Part shown: positions 19,936 through 27,921 of the stretch, piece by piece
Numbering within the stretch: position 1 is the stretch's first letter
Layout: each line of letters starts with the position of its first letter
Origin: Rhodocyclaceae bacterium UBA2271
GTDB lineage: Bacteria; Pseudomonadota; Gammaproteobacteria; Burkholderiales; Rhodocyclaceae
Length of the DNA: 64,000 nt
Direction: 5' to 3'
Assembly (NCBI GenBank): GCA_002347405.1
Contig: DDXB01000066.1
Span: 89,666 to 153,665, forward strand
The notes under the pieces: generated by a model
The model's input: only the letters and a program-made list of their open reading frames with translations
What the model was told of the DNA's origin: nothing
Database searches by the model: none
Position numbers and translations under genes: made by a program

Positions 19936-21939
19936 ATGTCCGATGCACTGACCAACCGTTTGGGGGACGAGACTTCGCCCTACCTGCTCCAGCACGCCGA
20001 AAATCCTGTCGCCTGGCTCCCGTGGGGTGAGGAAGCGCTCACCTACGCGCGACAGCAAGACAGGCCGATTCTGCTCTCCATCGGCTACTCGGCCTGCCAC
20101 TGGTGCCATGTCATGGCCCACGAGTCTTTCGAGGATGCCGAGGTGGCGGCGGTGATGAACGAGTTGTTCGTCAATATCAAGGTCGACCGCGAGGAGCGTC
20201 CCGATCTCGACCAGATTTACCAGACCGCACACCAGATGCTGGCCACGCGCCACGGTGGCTGGCCGCTGACCATGTTCCTTACGCCCGACGGCACGCCATT
20301 CTTTGGCGGCACCTATTTCCCGAAGGAGGCGCGCTACGGACTGCCAGGTTTTGTCGGGCTGTGTCGGCAGATCGCCGAGGTCTGGCGTACCCGCCGGTCC
20401 GATGTGGAAGCACAAAATAGTGAGTTGCGCCGCGCCCTGGCGCAGAACACAGCGCCGGCTGCCGGCCCGGCCCGGCTTGACGCGACGCCGATTCAAGCAA
20501 TGTGTGCCACCCTGCTGGGAAATTTTGATCCTGAATGGGGTGGCTTTGGCGGTGCGCCGAAGTTTCCGCATCCGACCGACCTGGCCTTTCTGCTGCAACG
20601 ACGTGATGACCCGGCTGCGCGCGAGGCCGCATTGCTTACCCTGCAGCATATGGCGGCGGGCGGCATCTACGACCAGCTGGGCGGCGGTTTTTGTCGTTAC
20701 AGCGTCGATGAGCGCTGGGAAATCCCGCATTTCGAAAAGATGCTCTACGACAACGGCCCATTGTTGTCCCTGTATGCCGACGCCTGGGCCGTCAGCGAAC
20801 GGGCCGATTTCCGTCGTGTCGCCGAAGAAACCGCCGCCTGGACGCTGCGCGAGATGACGGCGCCGAGCGGCGCTTTTTACTCATCCATCGATGCCGATTC
20901 CGAAGGCGAGGAAGGCAGGTTCTACGTCTGGGATCGCGCCGAGGTTGAACACTTGCTGACGCTGCAAGAGTCGGCGCTGGCGGGACGGCACTGGGGGCTT
21001 GATGAGCCGCCCAACTTCGAGAACACACACTGGCATCTCAAGCGCACCGGTACCGTGGCGGAAGATGAAGTCGCCCTGCTCGAATCAGCACGCCGCAAGC
21101 TCTTTGCTGCGCGGGAAAAGCGCATCCGCCCAGGACTGGACGACAAAACGCTGACATCCTGGAACGCCCTGATGATCGAGGGACTGGCGCACGCGGCACG
21201 GGTATTCGACCGACCGGACTGGCTGGCAGCGGCACAAGGCGCGCTCGCCTACCTGCGCCAGACCCATTGGCGGAACGGCCGCCTGCTGGCTGCCTCGCGG
21301 CAGGGGCGCGCCCATCTGCCCGCCTACCTCGACGACTATGCTTACCTGATTGCTGCGCTGCTGGAATTGCTGCAGGCCGAATTCCATGCCGAAGACCTTG
21401 ACTTTGCCTGCCAGCTTGCCGATGCCTTGCTAGAGCATTTCGAGGATCGCGAGGCCGGTGGCTTCTATTTCACCGCCCACGATCACGAAACGCTGATCCA
21501 CCGGCCGAAGAGCGGCCACGACTCCGCCATGCCGGCAGGCAATGGCGTCGCCGCCCTGGCCTTGCAGCGTCTCGGCCATCTGCTCGGCGAGACGCGTTAT
21601 CTTGATGCGGCGCGGCGCACGCTCGATGCGTTCTGGCCGCAGCTCGAACTTCAGGCCGCAAGTTGCGCAACCCTGCTGCAGGCCCTCGAGGAATTCATTA
21701 CCCCCCCTGCCATCGTCATCCTGCGCGGCCCGGCGCGAGCCTTGCCGGAATGGCAGCAGCAACTGGCGCGCCGGAAATCGGTAATGGCACTGGCGCTGCC
21801 CAACGGTTTGACCAGTTTGCCGCCGATGCTCGCCAGGCCGGAAACGCCCCACGTCAACGCCTGGGTCTGTCAGGGCGTTAGTTGTAGTGCGCCACTGTCC
21901 GATCCGGATGAACTTGAAGTGGCGCTTGCCAAAACGTAG
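19936..21939 (+). CDS. Thioredoxin-domain protein of the YyaL/Spermatogenesis-associated 20 (DUF255) family
   Basis: 667 residues. N-terminal thioredoxin-like domain with [21 protein letters not shown], then [20 protein letters not shown] near residue 47 (CxxC-like CHWC), [18 protein letters not shown] and [20 protein letters not shown]. The remaining 500 residues form an (alpha/alpha)6-barrel resembling N-acylglucosamine epimerases ([32 protein letters not shown]). Biochemical role in bacteria is not established. ATG 19936 has a GGAGG site; the frame opens earlier at a TTG inside the promoter. The IscR-type site suggests an Fe-S or oxidative stress link. Confidence 0.88.
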   Translation: MSDALTNRLGDETSPYLLQHAENPVAWLPWGEEALTYARQQDRPILLSIGYSACHWCHVMAHESFEDAEVAAVMNELFVNIKVDREERPDLDQIYQTAHQMLATRHGGWPLTMFLTPDGTPFFGGTYFPKEARYGLPGFVGLCRQIAEVWRTRRSDVEAQNSELRRALAQNTAPAAGPARLDATPIQAMCATLLGNFDPEWGGFGGAPKFPHPTDLAFLLQRRDDPAAREAALLTLQHMAAGGIYDQLGGGFCRYSVDERWEIPHFEKMLYDNGPLLSLYADAWAVSERADFRRVAEETAAWTLREMTAPSGAFYSSIDADSEGEEGRFYVWDRAEVEHLLTLQESALAGRHWGLDEPPNFENTHWHLKRTGTVAEDEVALLESARRKLFAAREKRIRPGLDDKTLTSWNALMIEGLAHAARVFDRPDWLAAAQGALAYLRQTHWRNGRLLAASRQGRAHLPAYLDDYAYLIAALLELLQAEFHAEDLDFACQLADALLEHFEDREAGGFYFTAHDHETLIHRPKSGHDSAMPAGNGVAALALQRLGHLLGETRYLDAARRTLDAFWPQLELQAASCATLLQALEEFITPPAIVILRGPARALPEWQQQLARRKSVMALALPNGLTSLPPMLARPETPHVNAWVCQGVSCSAPLSDPDELEVALAKT

Positions 21940-22056
21940 TATCCCGTAATACGCGCCGGGACCCCGTTTGCAAGCCGGAGGATTTCCGCTAGACTTTGCG
22001 ATCCTGTTATGCAAGTACAACAATATCAACCACATCGAACCTACAGAGGAAACTTT

Positions 22057-22368
22057 ATGAAACTGATTTTTACCGCATTATTTGCCGCCAGTGTGCTGGC
22101 GTCAGCCCCCGCCATGGCCAACCTTGATCTGGCGAAGAAGAGCAACTGCATGGCCTGCCATACCGTGGACAAAAAGCTGGTCGGCCCGTCCTATCAGGAC
22201 GTCGCCAAGAAATACGCCGGCAACAAGGATGCCGTTGCCCTGTTGTCCGGGCATGTGAAGAAAGGCAGCAAGGATGTCTGGGGTCCGATCCCGATGCCGC
22301 CGAATGCGGCGGTCAAGGATGCCGATATCGAAACCCTCGTCAAATGGATTCTGGCCGGCGCCAAGTAG
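22057..22368 (+). CDS. Small class I cytochrome c (c551/c8 type)
   Basis: 103 residues with a Sec signal (MKLIFTALFAASVLASAPAMA) and one heme site: SNCMACHTVDKKLVGPSY, with the Met sixth ligand in WGPIPMPPNAAV. The mature protein of about 82 residues matches c551-type soluble periplasmic electron carriers that feed terminal reductases. ATG 22057 follows AGAGGA. A strong terminator follows at 22387, so it is probably monocistronic. Confidence 0.9.
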   Translation: MKLIFTALFAASVLASAPAMANLDLAKKSNCMACHTVDKKLVGPSYQDVAKKYAGNKDAVALLSGHVKKGSKDVWGPIPMPPNAAVKDADIETLVKWILAGAK

Positions 22369-22386
22369 TCAGGCATTGCGAAATGA

Positions 22387-22413
22387 AATCCCGGCCCCGG
22401 CCGGGATTTTTTG
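22387..22413 (+). terminator. Rho-independent terminator after the cytochrome c gene
   Basis: AATCCCGG and CCGGGATT arms (22387-22394 / 22401-22408) run into a T6 tract. GC-rich stem, 19 bases after the stop. Confidence 0.85.
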
Positions 22414-22513
22414 GCCGTCCTGCGTGGTTAGCCATGATTGACAATACTGCATACTGAAGTAACAATTCCCCGTTGAAAATTCCCACCCGCCCCAATCACC
22501 CTTGGAGAAACGC

Positions 22514-23809
22514 ATGAACGTTCCTGTCAAAATCCTGTCCCTGTCTGTCGCAACTGCCGTCCTGATGATGGGTTGTGGCAAAAAAGAAGAAGCCCCCAAG
22601 CCGCAGGCAACCGCTCCTGCCGCTCCTGCTGTCGTGACCGTCAAGATCGGCCACGTCGGACCGCTGACGGGTGGCATCGCCCACCTCGGCAAGGACAATG
22701 AAAACGGCGCACGCCTGGCGATCGAAGAGGCCAATGCCGAAGGGATCACGATTGGTGGCAACCCGATCAAGTTCGAACTGGTTGCCGAAGATGACCAGGC
22801 CGACCCGAAGATCGGCAACACTGTTGCTCAAAAGCTTGTTGATGCCAAGGTCGCCGGCGTGGTCGGTCACCTGAACTCCGGCACGACGATTCCCGCCTCG
22901 GCCATCTACAATCAGGCCGGCCTGCCGATGATTTCCGGTTCCGCCACCAACCCCGCACTGACCGCCCAGGGTTTCAAGACGGTGTTTCGCGTCTTCGGCC
23001 GTGACGACCAGCAAGGCCCGGCTGTCGCCAATTACCTGATTGCCAACGCCAAGCCGAAGACTGCCGCCGTCATTGACGACGCCACCGCCTACGGCGAAGG
23101 CCTGGCCAACGAAGTCGAGAAGGCGCTCAAGGCCGCCGGTGTCACGGTGCTGCCGCGCGAGAAGGGCACCGATAAGACGGTTGACTGGAAAGCCATCCTG
23201 ACCAAGGTCAAGGGCAAGAATCCGGACGTCGTCTTCTACGGCGGCATGGACGCTACTGGCGGCCCGCTGTTGAAACAGGCGCGCGAGCTGAAGCTCGGCG
23301 CGGTGTTCAGTTTTGGTGACGGCGCATGTACCGACAAGATGGCTGAACTGGCTGGTGCGGCTGCCGAAGGTCTGGTCTGCTCGCAAGCCGGTATTCCCGT
23401 GCAGGCTTCAGGCAAGAAGTTCCTCGATAGCTACAAGGCCAAGTTCAACGTCGATCCGATCCTCTACTCGCCCTTCACCTACGACGCTGCCAAGCTCCTG
23501 ATCGCTGCGATGAAGAAGGCCGACTCGACCGACCCGGCCAAGTATTTGCCGGCACTGGCGGCCAGCGATTTCACCGGCGCTTCGGGGAGCATCCAGTTTG
23601 ACGCGGTGGGTGATCGCAAGGATGCCGAAATGACCATCTTCACCATGAAGGAAGGCAAGGTCACGCCGCTCGCCATCATCAAGGGCGGCAAGTCCCTGAC
23701 GCTCGACGAGTATGCTGCCCTGGGCGCTCCCGCACCGGCTGCTGCTCCCGCCGAGATGGCCAAGCCGGCAGAGGCTCCCGCGGCACCAGCAGCTCCCGCG
23801 CAGAAGTAA
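22514..23809 (+). CDS. ABC transporter periplasmic binding protein, branched-chain amino-acid (LivJ/K) type
   Basis: 431 residues. The N-terminus has a lipoprotein-like signal (SVATAVLMMGCGKKEE). The mature protein has the Peripla_BP_6 fold: VKIGHVGPLTGGIAHLGKDN near residue 43, GVVGHLNSGTTIPASAIYNQ near 118, and PDVVFYGGMDATGGPLLKQA near 240. It ends in a long Ala/Pro-rich tail (about the last 40 residues). It heads the operon of two permeases and two ATPases downstream. The ligand may be an amino acid, amide, urea or aromatic acid; sequence alone does not choose. ATG 22514 is preferred to the upstream TTG. Confidence 0.88.
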   Translation: MNVPVKILSLSVATAVLMMGCGKKEEAPKPQATAPAAPAVVTVKIGHVGPLTGGIAHLGKDNENGARLAIEEANAEGITIGGNPIKFELVAEDDQADPKIGNTVAQKLVDAKVAGVVGHLNSGTTIPASAIYNQAGLPMISGSATNPALTAQGFKTVFRVFGRDDQQGPAVANYLIANAKPKTAAVIDDATAYGEGLANEVEKALKAAGVTVLPREKGTDKTVDWKAILTKVKGKNPDVVFYGGMDATGGPLLKQARELKLGAVFSFGDGACTDKMAELAGAAAEGLVCSQAGIPVQASGKKFLDSYKAKFNVDPILYSPFTYDAAKLLIAAMKKADSTDPAKYLPALAASDFTGASGSIQFDAVGDRKDAEMTIFTMKEGKVTPLAIIKGGKSLTLDEYAALGAPAPAAAPAEMAKPAEAPAAPAAPAQK

Positions 23810-23825
23810 TCTTTACGCAGCATCA

Positions 23826-23857
23826 CAGCAACGACACCCCAGGGTGTCGTTGCTGTT
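23826..23857 (+). terminator. Stem-loop between binding-protein and permease genes
   Basis: CAGCAACGACACC pairs perfectly with GGTGTCGTTGCTG (23826-23855), followed by TTTATTACTTTC. It can act as a partial terminator or 3' stabiliser, setting the binding protein above the permeases. Confidence 0.75.
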
Positions 23858-23884
23858 TATTACTTTCGTGTATCATGCGCGCCC

Positions 23885-24877
23885 GTGGAAATCTTCGTCC
23901 AGCAAGTCATTAACGGTCTGACCGCCGGTAGCGTCTATGCCCTCGTGGCATTGGGCTACACGATGGTGTATGGCATCATCCAGCTGATCAACTTCGCGCA
24001 CGGCGAGGTGGTGATGATCGGCGGCATGGTCGCGCTCACCGTCATCACCACACTGGTCGGCATGGGCTTGCCCTTGCCGCCGATCGTGCTGGTCCTGGCC
24101 GGCATACTCGCCGCCATCCCCATCTGCATGGCCCTTGGTTATCTCCTCGAGCGCGCCGCCTACCGCCCGCTGCGCCATGCGCCACGTCTGGCCCCCCTGA
24201 TTACCGCCATCGGCATGTCGATGGTGCTGCAACAGGTGGCCTTGCTGATCTGGGGCCGCGACCCGAAGGCCTTCCCGCAGATCATGGAAAACAAGAGTTT
24301 CATCATCGCCGGCGCTTCAATTACCTCGGTGCAGATTGCCATCATCCTGATGTCGGTGCTGATCATGGCGACCCTCACCTGGTTTGTTTACCGCACGCGC
24401 TTCGGCATTGCCATCCGCGCCACCGCCGAAAATGTGAATGTTGCAGCCCTGATGGGTGTCGACGCCAATCGCACCATCGCCGCCACCTTCGTCATCGGCG
24501 CGGGCCTGGCTGCCGTGGCCGGCGTGATGTACGGCACCTATTACGGCATCACCCACTACACGATGGGCTTCATGCTCGGCCTGAAGGCGTTTTCCGCGGC
24601 GGTGCTGGGCGGCATCGGCAACCTCGCCGGTGCGATGCTGGGCGGCATTTTGCTGGGCTTGGTCGAGGCGCTCGGCGCCGGCTACATTGGCGAATTCACC
24701 GATTTGTGCCGCTGGCCGCTGGTCGACGGCCTGCTCGTCGAACGCTGCGCCAACGGCGGTCATGTGGTGCTCTTCGGCAGCAACTACCAGGACGTGTTCG
24801 CCTTCATGGTGCTGATCCTGGTGCTGGTTTTCCGGCCTTCCGGCCTGCTTGGCGAGCGCGTCTCGGAAAGAGCATGA
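23885..24877 (+). CDS. livH: ABC transporter permease, LivH type
   Basis: 330-residue inner-membrane permease. LivH landmarks: QQVINGLTAGSVYALVALGY at the start, YGIIQLINFAHGEVVMIGGM near residue 35, FGIAIRATAENVNVAALMGV near 175, and LGGIGNLAGAMLGGILLGLV near 240. GTG 23885 is the only start that preserves the conserved N-terminus; no convincing Shine-Dalgarno is seen. The C-terminal part (QDVFAFMVLILVLVFRPSGL) is typical. A 220-bp repeat-filled gap separates it from livM. Confidence 0.92.
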   Translation: MEIFVQQVINGLTAGSVYALVALGYTMVYGIIQLINFAHGEVVMIGGMVALTVITTLVGMGLPLPPIVLVLAGILAAIPICMALGYLLERAAYRPLRHAPRLAPLITAIGMSMVLQQVALLIWGRDPKAFPQIMENKSFIIAGASITSVQIAIILMSVLIMATLTWFVYRTRFGIAIRATAENVNVAALMGVDANRTIAATFVIGAGLAAVAGVMYGTYYGITHYTMGFMLGLKAFSAAVLGGIGNLAGAMLGGILLGLVEALGAGYIGEFTDLCRWPLVDGLLVERCANGGHVVLFGSNYQDVFAFMVLILVLVFRPSGLLGERVSERA

Positions 24878-25097
24878 TGACCCCCATCCCCCCGCCCCCC
24901 TTCCCGAGGAAGTGGGTGACTGGTGTTCAGCCGCGCTGCGGCTTCCGGTTTGCTGGTTTGCCGTCTCCTTGGGACGGCCCGGCGGAGGCAGTGATGGCCC
25001 CCCACGCTCGCAGAACCGGCTCGCTGCCCCCCATGAAATCACCCGAAGCGGTGACCGGGGGGCGGCTGCCTCCTTGGGACGGCCCGGCGGAGGCAGC
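24878..25097 (+). repeat. Repeat-filled spacer between livH and livM
   Basis: Two near-identical units (24962-24993 and 25066-25097) share CTCCTTGGGACGGCCCGGCG followed by GAGGCAG. Each can fold as CTCC...GGAG. The second ends in the livM ribosome site and ATG. The stretch before them is C-rich (CCCCCATCCCCCCGCCCCCC). No gene is seen here; the open frame through it is an artefact of GC content. Confidence 0.7.
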
Positions 25098-26153
25098 ATG
25101 AGCATGAGCACAAAAAAATGGATTGGCCTCGCGCTGGTCGCGCTGGCGCTCCTGGCCTTGCCGCTGGTGCTGACGAGCGTCGGCACGGCCTGGGTGCGCA
25201 TTACCAATCTGGCGATCCTCTTCGTCTTTCTTGCGCTGGGGCTGAACATCGTCGTCGGCATGGCCGGGCTGCTCGACCTCGGCTACATCGCGTTTTTCGC
25301 GGTCGGCGCCTATGTCTATGCGCTGCTTGCCTCGCCGCACTTTGGCCTGCACCTGCCGTTCTGGGTCATTCTGCCGCTTGGCGCACTGTTTGCCGGCATG
25401 GCCGGCGCCATTCTCGGCGCGCCCACCCTGCGCCTGCGCGGCGACTATCTCGCCATCGTCACGCTCGGTTTCGGCGAGATCGTGCGTATTTTCCTGAACA
25501 ACCTTTCGCAGCCCTTCAACATCACCAACGGCCCCAAGGGCATCACGCGCATCGACGGCCTGAATATTGCCGGCATGGATTTTGTAAACACCCACACGCT
25601 GTTCGGCATCCCTTTCACCGGCCCGGCCAAGTATTACTACGTGCTGCTGATCCTGTTGTTGCTGGTCATCGTCGTCAATCTGCGTTTGCAAAAGTCGCGC
25701 ATCGGCCGGGCCTGGGTCGCCATCCGCGAGGATGAGCTTGCCGCCAAGGCGGCCGGCATCAATACTCGCAACATGAAACTGCTGGCCTTCGCCATGGGCG
25801 CCACCTTCGGTGGCATTGCTGGTGGCATGTTCTCGGCCATGCAGGGTTTCGTCAGTCCGGAGAGTTTCATCCTGCACGAGTCGATTCTGGTGCTGGCGAT
25901 GGTGGTGCTGGGCGGCATGGGCAATGTCTGGGGTGTGATTGCCGGCGCGATGCTGCTCTCCTTCGTCCCGGAATTGTTACGTTACACAGTCGATCCGGTG
26001 CAGCAGATGCTGTTCGGCAAACTGTTGATCGATCCTGAAGTGTTGCGCATGCTGATCTTCGGTGGCGCACTGGTGTTGACGATGCGTTTCCGTCCCGCCG
26101 GCCTGTGGCCCGAATCGCGCCACAAGCTTGAAATGAGCGAGAACCGTTCATGA
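25098..26153 (+). CDS. livM: ABC transporter permease, LivM type
   Basis: 351 residues with about eight to ten membrane helices. LivM signatures: LFVFLALGLNIVVGMAGLLD near residue 41, GYIAFFAVGAYVYALL, LRLRGDYLAIVTLGFGEIVR near 113, IGRAWVAIREDELAAKAAGI near 210, and VVLGGMGNVWGVIAGAMLLS near 275. ATG 25098 follows GCGGAGG; a second in-frame ATG lies at 25104. The stop overlaps livG by 4 bp. Confidence 0.92.
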   Translation: MSMSTKKWIGLALVALALLALPLVLTSVGTAWVRITNLAILFVFLALGLNIVVGMAGLLDLGYIAFFAVGAYVYALLASPHFGLHLPFWVILPLGALFAGMAGAILGAPTLRLRGDYLAIVTLGFGEIVRIFLNNLSQPFNITNGPKGITRIDGLNIAGMDFVNTHTLFGIPFTGPAKYYYVLLILLLLVIVVNLRLQKSRIGRAWVAIREDELAAKAAGINTRNMKLLAFAMGATFGGIAGGMFSAMQGFVSPESFILHESILVLAMVVLGGMGNVWGVIAGAMLLSFVPELLRYTVDPVQQMLFGKLLIDPEVLRMLIFGGALVLTMRFRPAGLWPESRHKLEMSENRS

Positions 26154-26920
26154 GTGTGGTGTTGCTGGAAGCGCGCAACATCGGCAAACGTTTTGGCGGC
26201 GTGCAGGCCCTGAAGGATGTTTCGCTGACCATCCGCGCCCAGGAGATTTACGGCCTGATCGGCCCGAACGGCGCCGGCAAGACCACTTTCTTCAATGTGA
26301 TGACCGGGCTCTACCCGCGTGATGGCGGCGAAGTGTTGTTTGGCGGCGTCCCGCTCGAACTCGATACACCCTACCTTGTCGCCCAGGCCGGCATCGCCCG
26401 CACCTTCCAGAACATCCGCCTGTTCGGCAACATGACGGCAATCGAGAACGTCATGGTCGGCCGCCATGTGCGCACTCACGTCGGCGTGTTCGGCGCGATT
26501 TTGCGCACGCCGGGCCAGCGCGCCGAAGAAGCTGCAATCCGCCGGCGCGCCGAAGAGTTGCTGCACTACGTCGGCATTCCCCATCGCGCCAACGATCTGG
26601 CGCGCAACCTTTCCTATGGCGACCAGCGCCGGCTTGAAATCGCCCGCGCCCTGGCGACCGAGCCGCAACTGTTGGCGCTCGACGAGCCGGCCGCCGGCAT
26701 GAACGCCACCGAAACCGTCGCCCTGCGCAAGCTGATCGAAGGGCTGCGTGCCGACGGCCTGACGGTGTTGTTGATCGAGCACGACGTGAAACTCGTGATG
26801 GGCCTGTGCGACCGCGTCGCCGTGCTCGACTATGGCGAAAAAATTGCCGAAGATGTTCCTGCCGTTGTGCAAAAGAATCCCAAGGTGATCGAGGCTTATC
26901 TGGGAGGCGGCAGTGACTGA
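26150..26920 (+). CDS. livG: ABC transporter ATP-binding protein, LivG type
   Basis: 256-residue ATPase. Walker A GPNGAGKTTFFNVMTG near residue 38, Q-loop ARTFQNIRLFGNMTAIENV, signature LSYGDQRRLEIARAL near 160, Walker B LLALDEPAAGMN near 180, H-loop LLIEHDVKLVMGLCDRV. The long insert after the Q-loop (GRHVRTHVGVFGAILRTPGQ) is characteristic of LivG. Overlaps livM by 4 bp and livF by 8 bp, so tight translational coupling is expected. Confidence 0.94.
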   Translation: MSVVLLEARNIGKRFGGVQALKDVSLTIRAQEIYGLIGPNGAGKTTFFNVMTGLYPRDGGEVLFGGVPLELDTPYLVAQAGIARTFQNIRLFGNMTAIENVMVGRHVRTHVGVFGAILRTPGQRAEEAAIRRRAEELLHYVGIPHRANDLARNLSYGDQRRLEIARALATEPQLLALDEPAAGMNATETVALRKLIEGLRADGLTVLLIEHDVKLVMGLCDRVAVLDYGEKIAEDVPAVVQKNPKVIEAYLGGGSD

Positions 26921-27647
26921 AAGCGCGACCCCGGAACGCTACGCCATGCTGCAGGCCATCAACCTCGATGTGCATTACGGCGGCATTGCCGCGGTGCGCG
27001 GCATCTCCTTCGCTGTCGAGAAAGGCGAGCTGGTCTGCCTGATCGGCGCCAACGGCGCGGGCAAGACCTCGACGCTCAAGGCGGTCGCCCGCATGATCCC
27101 GTCAAGCGGTGAAATTCGCTACCGTGACATGCGGCTGGATCAGATGCAGAGCCATGACCTGATTCGCCACGGCCTGGCGCTGGTGCCCGAAGGGCGCGGC
27201 ATTTTCGCCCGGCTGACGGTTGCGGAAAACCTCACCATGGGCGCCTATCACCGCAATGACAAGGCCGAGATCGGCCTCGACCTGCAACGCATCTTCGAGA
27301 TGTTGCCGCGCCTCAAGGAGCGTGCCGCCCAGGTGGCCGGCACCCTGTCGGGCGGCGAGCAGCAAATGCTCGCCATCGGTCGCGCCCTGATGGGACGCCC
27401 CCAGCTCCTGCTGCTCGACGAACCCTCGATGGGCCTGGCGCCGCTGATGGTTGAAAAAGTCTTCGAGGTGATCCGCGCCGTCGCCGCCGAAGGCGTAACG
27501 ATCTTCCTCGTCGAACAGAACGCCCGGCTCGCCCTGCAAACCTGTTCACGCGGCTATGTGATGGAAAGCGGCGAGATCACACTGGCCGACACGGCGGCCA
27601 ATCTGCTCGCCGACCCGCGTGTGCGCGCTGCTTATTTGGGTGAATGA
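26913..27647 (+). CDS. livF: ABC transporter ATP-binding protein, LivF type
   Basis: 244-residue ATPase. Walker A GANGAGKTSTLKAVARM near residue 48, LVPEGRGIFARLTVAENL (LivF hallmark) near 89, signature LSGGEQQMLAIGRALMG, Walker B LLLLDEPSMGLAPLMVEKVF, and LVEQNARLALQTCSRGYVM. GTG 26913 lies inside the end of livG. Last gene of the transporter operon; a repeat cluster follows at once. Confidence 0.94.
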   Translation: MTESATPERYAMLQAINLDVHYGGIAAVRGISFAVEKGELVCLIGANGAGKTSTLKAVARMIPSSGEIRYRDMRLDQMQSHDLIRHGLALVPEGRGIFARLTVAENLTMGAYHRNDKAEIGLDLQRIFEMLPRLKERAAQVAGTLSGGEQQMLAIGRALMGRPQLLLLDEPSMGLAPLMVEKVFEVIRAVAAEGVTIFLVEQNARLALQTCSRGYVMESGEITLADTAANLLADPRVRAAYLGE

Positions 27648-27676
27648 GTGGGTGAATGAGTAGCTAAGCAGTCGGC

Positions 27677-27763
27677 GCCGTCCCCATGCTGGCGGCGTGC
27701 CGACTGACGCCGTCCCCGTGTTGGCGGCGTGCCGGCTCGCCGTCCCGCCAGCGCCGACTTTTT
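27677..27763 (+). repeat. Dispersed repeat array (two spacer units plus core)
   Basis: Units 27677-27707 and 27709-27738 each begin GCCGTCCCC, continue TGGCGGCGTGCCG, and differ at few bases. The core 27739-27763 begins GCCGTCCCGCC and ends GCGCCGACTTTTT. The same arrangement recurs at 34997-35112. Confidence 0.8.
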
Positions 27764-27765
27764 AC

Positions 27766-27838
27766 TCAGACCGTTGCGGCGATTTCCAGTTCGACGCATG
27801 CCTTGGTCAGCCCGGCCAACTGGCGGTAGAACTCGCAC
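27766..27838 (-). pseudogene. Remnant: C-terminal end of a TorD-like chaperone gene
   Basis: Minus-strand reading from the break gives AECEFYRQLAGLTKACVELE then IAATV and a stop. The first part matches the end of the intact TorD-like gene at 48453 (AESAFYRQLAELTALFVGRE). Everything 5' of this point is missing, replaced by the regulator remnant on the other strand. It reads as debris of a second copy of the respiratory locus. Confidence 0.7.
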
Positions 27839-27915
27839 TCGGCATAAGCCGCAAGAACCTCTGGGAGAAAATGCGCAAGCTCGACATCCAGTCCGCCGCC
27901 AGGGAATCCGGCTGA
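27835..27915 (+). pseudogene. Remnant: C-terminal HTH of an NtrC-type regulator gene
   Basis: Reads ALGISRKNLWEKMRKLDIQ then SAARESG and a stop, almost the same as the end of the intact regulator at 58000-59325 (LGISRKNLWEKMRKLEIQ). The 5' part is gone, and the break lies directly against the TorD remnant. An 18-bp perfect palindrome (27910-27927, GGCTGAACCGGTTCAGCC) overlaps its stop and could serve as a terminator for both neighbours. Confidence 0.75.
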
Positions 27916-27921
27916 ACCGGT

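Noticed and set aside
24849..25097. Extended N-terminus of LivM
   Set aside because: It would translate the repeat-filled spacer; a good ribosome site and the conserved LivM start are at 25098.
27677..27763. Possible CRISPR-like array (three units of about 30 bp)
   Set aside because: Units are imperfect, have no spacers between them and recur with the repeat core at other loci; no cas genes are present.
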